Shown here: in pieces, positions 35,535 to 36,003 of the stretch
How the letters are laid out: each line of letters begins with the position of its first letter
How positions within the stretch are numbered: the stretch's first letter is position 1
NCBI GenBank assembly: GCA_022360015.1
Contig: JAKSDQ010000318.1
Location: 1 to 36,003 of the forward strand
Direction: 5' to 3'
Source of the DNA: Cytophagales bacterium
Lineage (GTDB): Bacteria > Bacteroidota > Bacteroidia > Cytophagales > Cyclobacteriaceae
Length of the DNA: 36,003 bases
The notes under the pieces: model-generated
The model's database searches: none
Seen by the model: only the letters and a program-made list of their open reading frames with translations
Told to the model about the DNA's origin: nothing
Translations under genes and position numbers: made by a program

Positions 35535-36003
35535 TCAACCCCTCATCCAGCATTTAAAAACCGGCACCCTGGCTTTACTGATAAGAACGGTTTCCGGGGT
35601 AGGTGGAGCGATCTTCAGAGACAGCCGTCCATTAAAGAAAAACTCCATTTCCAGGATGGCTTTACGATTTACTATGTATTGGCGGTTGGCCCTGAAAAAT
35701 TGGTTAGTTTCCAATGACTCTTCCAGTTCATCCAGTGTATGATCGATAGGATATAATTGATTCTGATGACTACAACCGCGGACCAGCCCCTCCCGAATAT
35801 AGAAATAGGCCATGTCTTTGGCAGAAACCGGAATTAATTTATCCCTCAAATGAACCAGGAAAGTGGTGGCTTTTTGCTCTGACCGGATACTACCGAGGAT
35901 CTTATCCACTACCTCAAGCTCCACGTTTCTTTTATTCAGCTTTTCATATTTTTCCAGGCTGAAAATAAGGTCCTCTTCTTTGATAGGCTTAAGTATGTAA
36001 TCA
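35535..36003 (-). CDS. LytTR-family response regulator (C-terminal part)
   Basis: Partial: the frame continues past the right edge of the window. The first visible residues DYILKPIKEEDLIFSLEKYE are the end of a receiver domain with the conserved Lys-Pro (KPI). A LytTR DNA-binding domain follows (VHLRDKLIPVSAKDMAYFYI, LDELEESLETNQFFRANRQYIVNRKAI), ending at a TGA at 35535. In this phylum such regulators pair with LytS-type histidine kinases, probably encoded outside the window. An internal GTG at 35924 is not the true start, because coding similarity extends upstream of it. Confidence 0.9.
   Translation of the reverse strand, partial: DYILKPIKEEDLIFSLEKYEKLNKRNVELEVVDKILGSIRSEQKATTFLVHLRDKLIPVSAKDMAYFYIREGLVRGCSHQNQLYPIDHTLDELEESLETNQFFRANRQYIVNRKAILEMEFFFNGRLSLKIAPPTPETVLISKARVPVFKCWMRG

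Overview
The window looks like chromosomal DNA of a Bacteroidota bacterium, probably a gliding or surface-colonising member of the Cytophagia/Chitinophagia type. Three signs support this: two secreted proteins with type IX secretion (T9SS) C-terminal sorting domains, SprB-type repeats, and a SusC-like plug protein together with a TonB-dependent receptor that has a carboxypeptidase-regulatory N-terminal domain. I saw no rRNA, tRNA, CRISPR array or intact transposase.

Layout. Positions 1-660 hold a dispersed repeat and the 5' remnant of a DinB-family gene. Positions 663-3086 (minus) encode a large periplasmic/outer-membrane protein with an MG2-like domain and a TonB plug but no barrel. A 787-bp gap with an orphan intrinsic terminator precedes a giant gene (3874-15300, 3808 aa) for a secreted repeat protein built of four modules and ending in a T9SS tail. 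Next come a decayed cardiolipin synthase gene (15447-15977, minus) and a second T9SS cargo protein with GEVED and five SprB repeats (16446-19643, minus). Positions 19970-22738 (plus) look like a copper-uptake pair: a small Cys-containing membrane-anchored protein and an OprC-like receptor with a CxxxM motif. An AraC regulator, an NmrA-type NAD(P)-binding protein, an Old Yellow Enzyme and a Tat-exported Gfo/Idh/MocA oxidoreductase follow.

Between 24.66 and 28.77 kb the intergenic DNA is a repeat-rich, gene-decay zone. It holds three copies of a hairpin-bearing repeat with the core TTGTCGAAAACGTTG, CTTTGTG-type repeats, and a 162-bp repeat also found at 188-348. It also holds C-terminal remnants of a DUF6157 gene and an RraA-family gene. 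Three of the four gene remnants in the window lie next to these repeats.

The right end carries a 1080-aa fusion of an endonuclease Q-like PHP nuclease with a complete UvrD-type helicase (28984-32226). It is followed by a compact AT-rich C-R-M restriction-modification operon (35285 to 32694, minus) with candidate operator palindromes, and by the C-terminal part of a LytTR response regulator running off the window (35535-36003, minus). The two DNA-processing loci and the repeat/decay zone are the most interesting parts. All functional calls are by motif recognition by eye; no database search was run.
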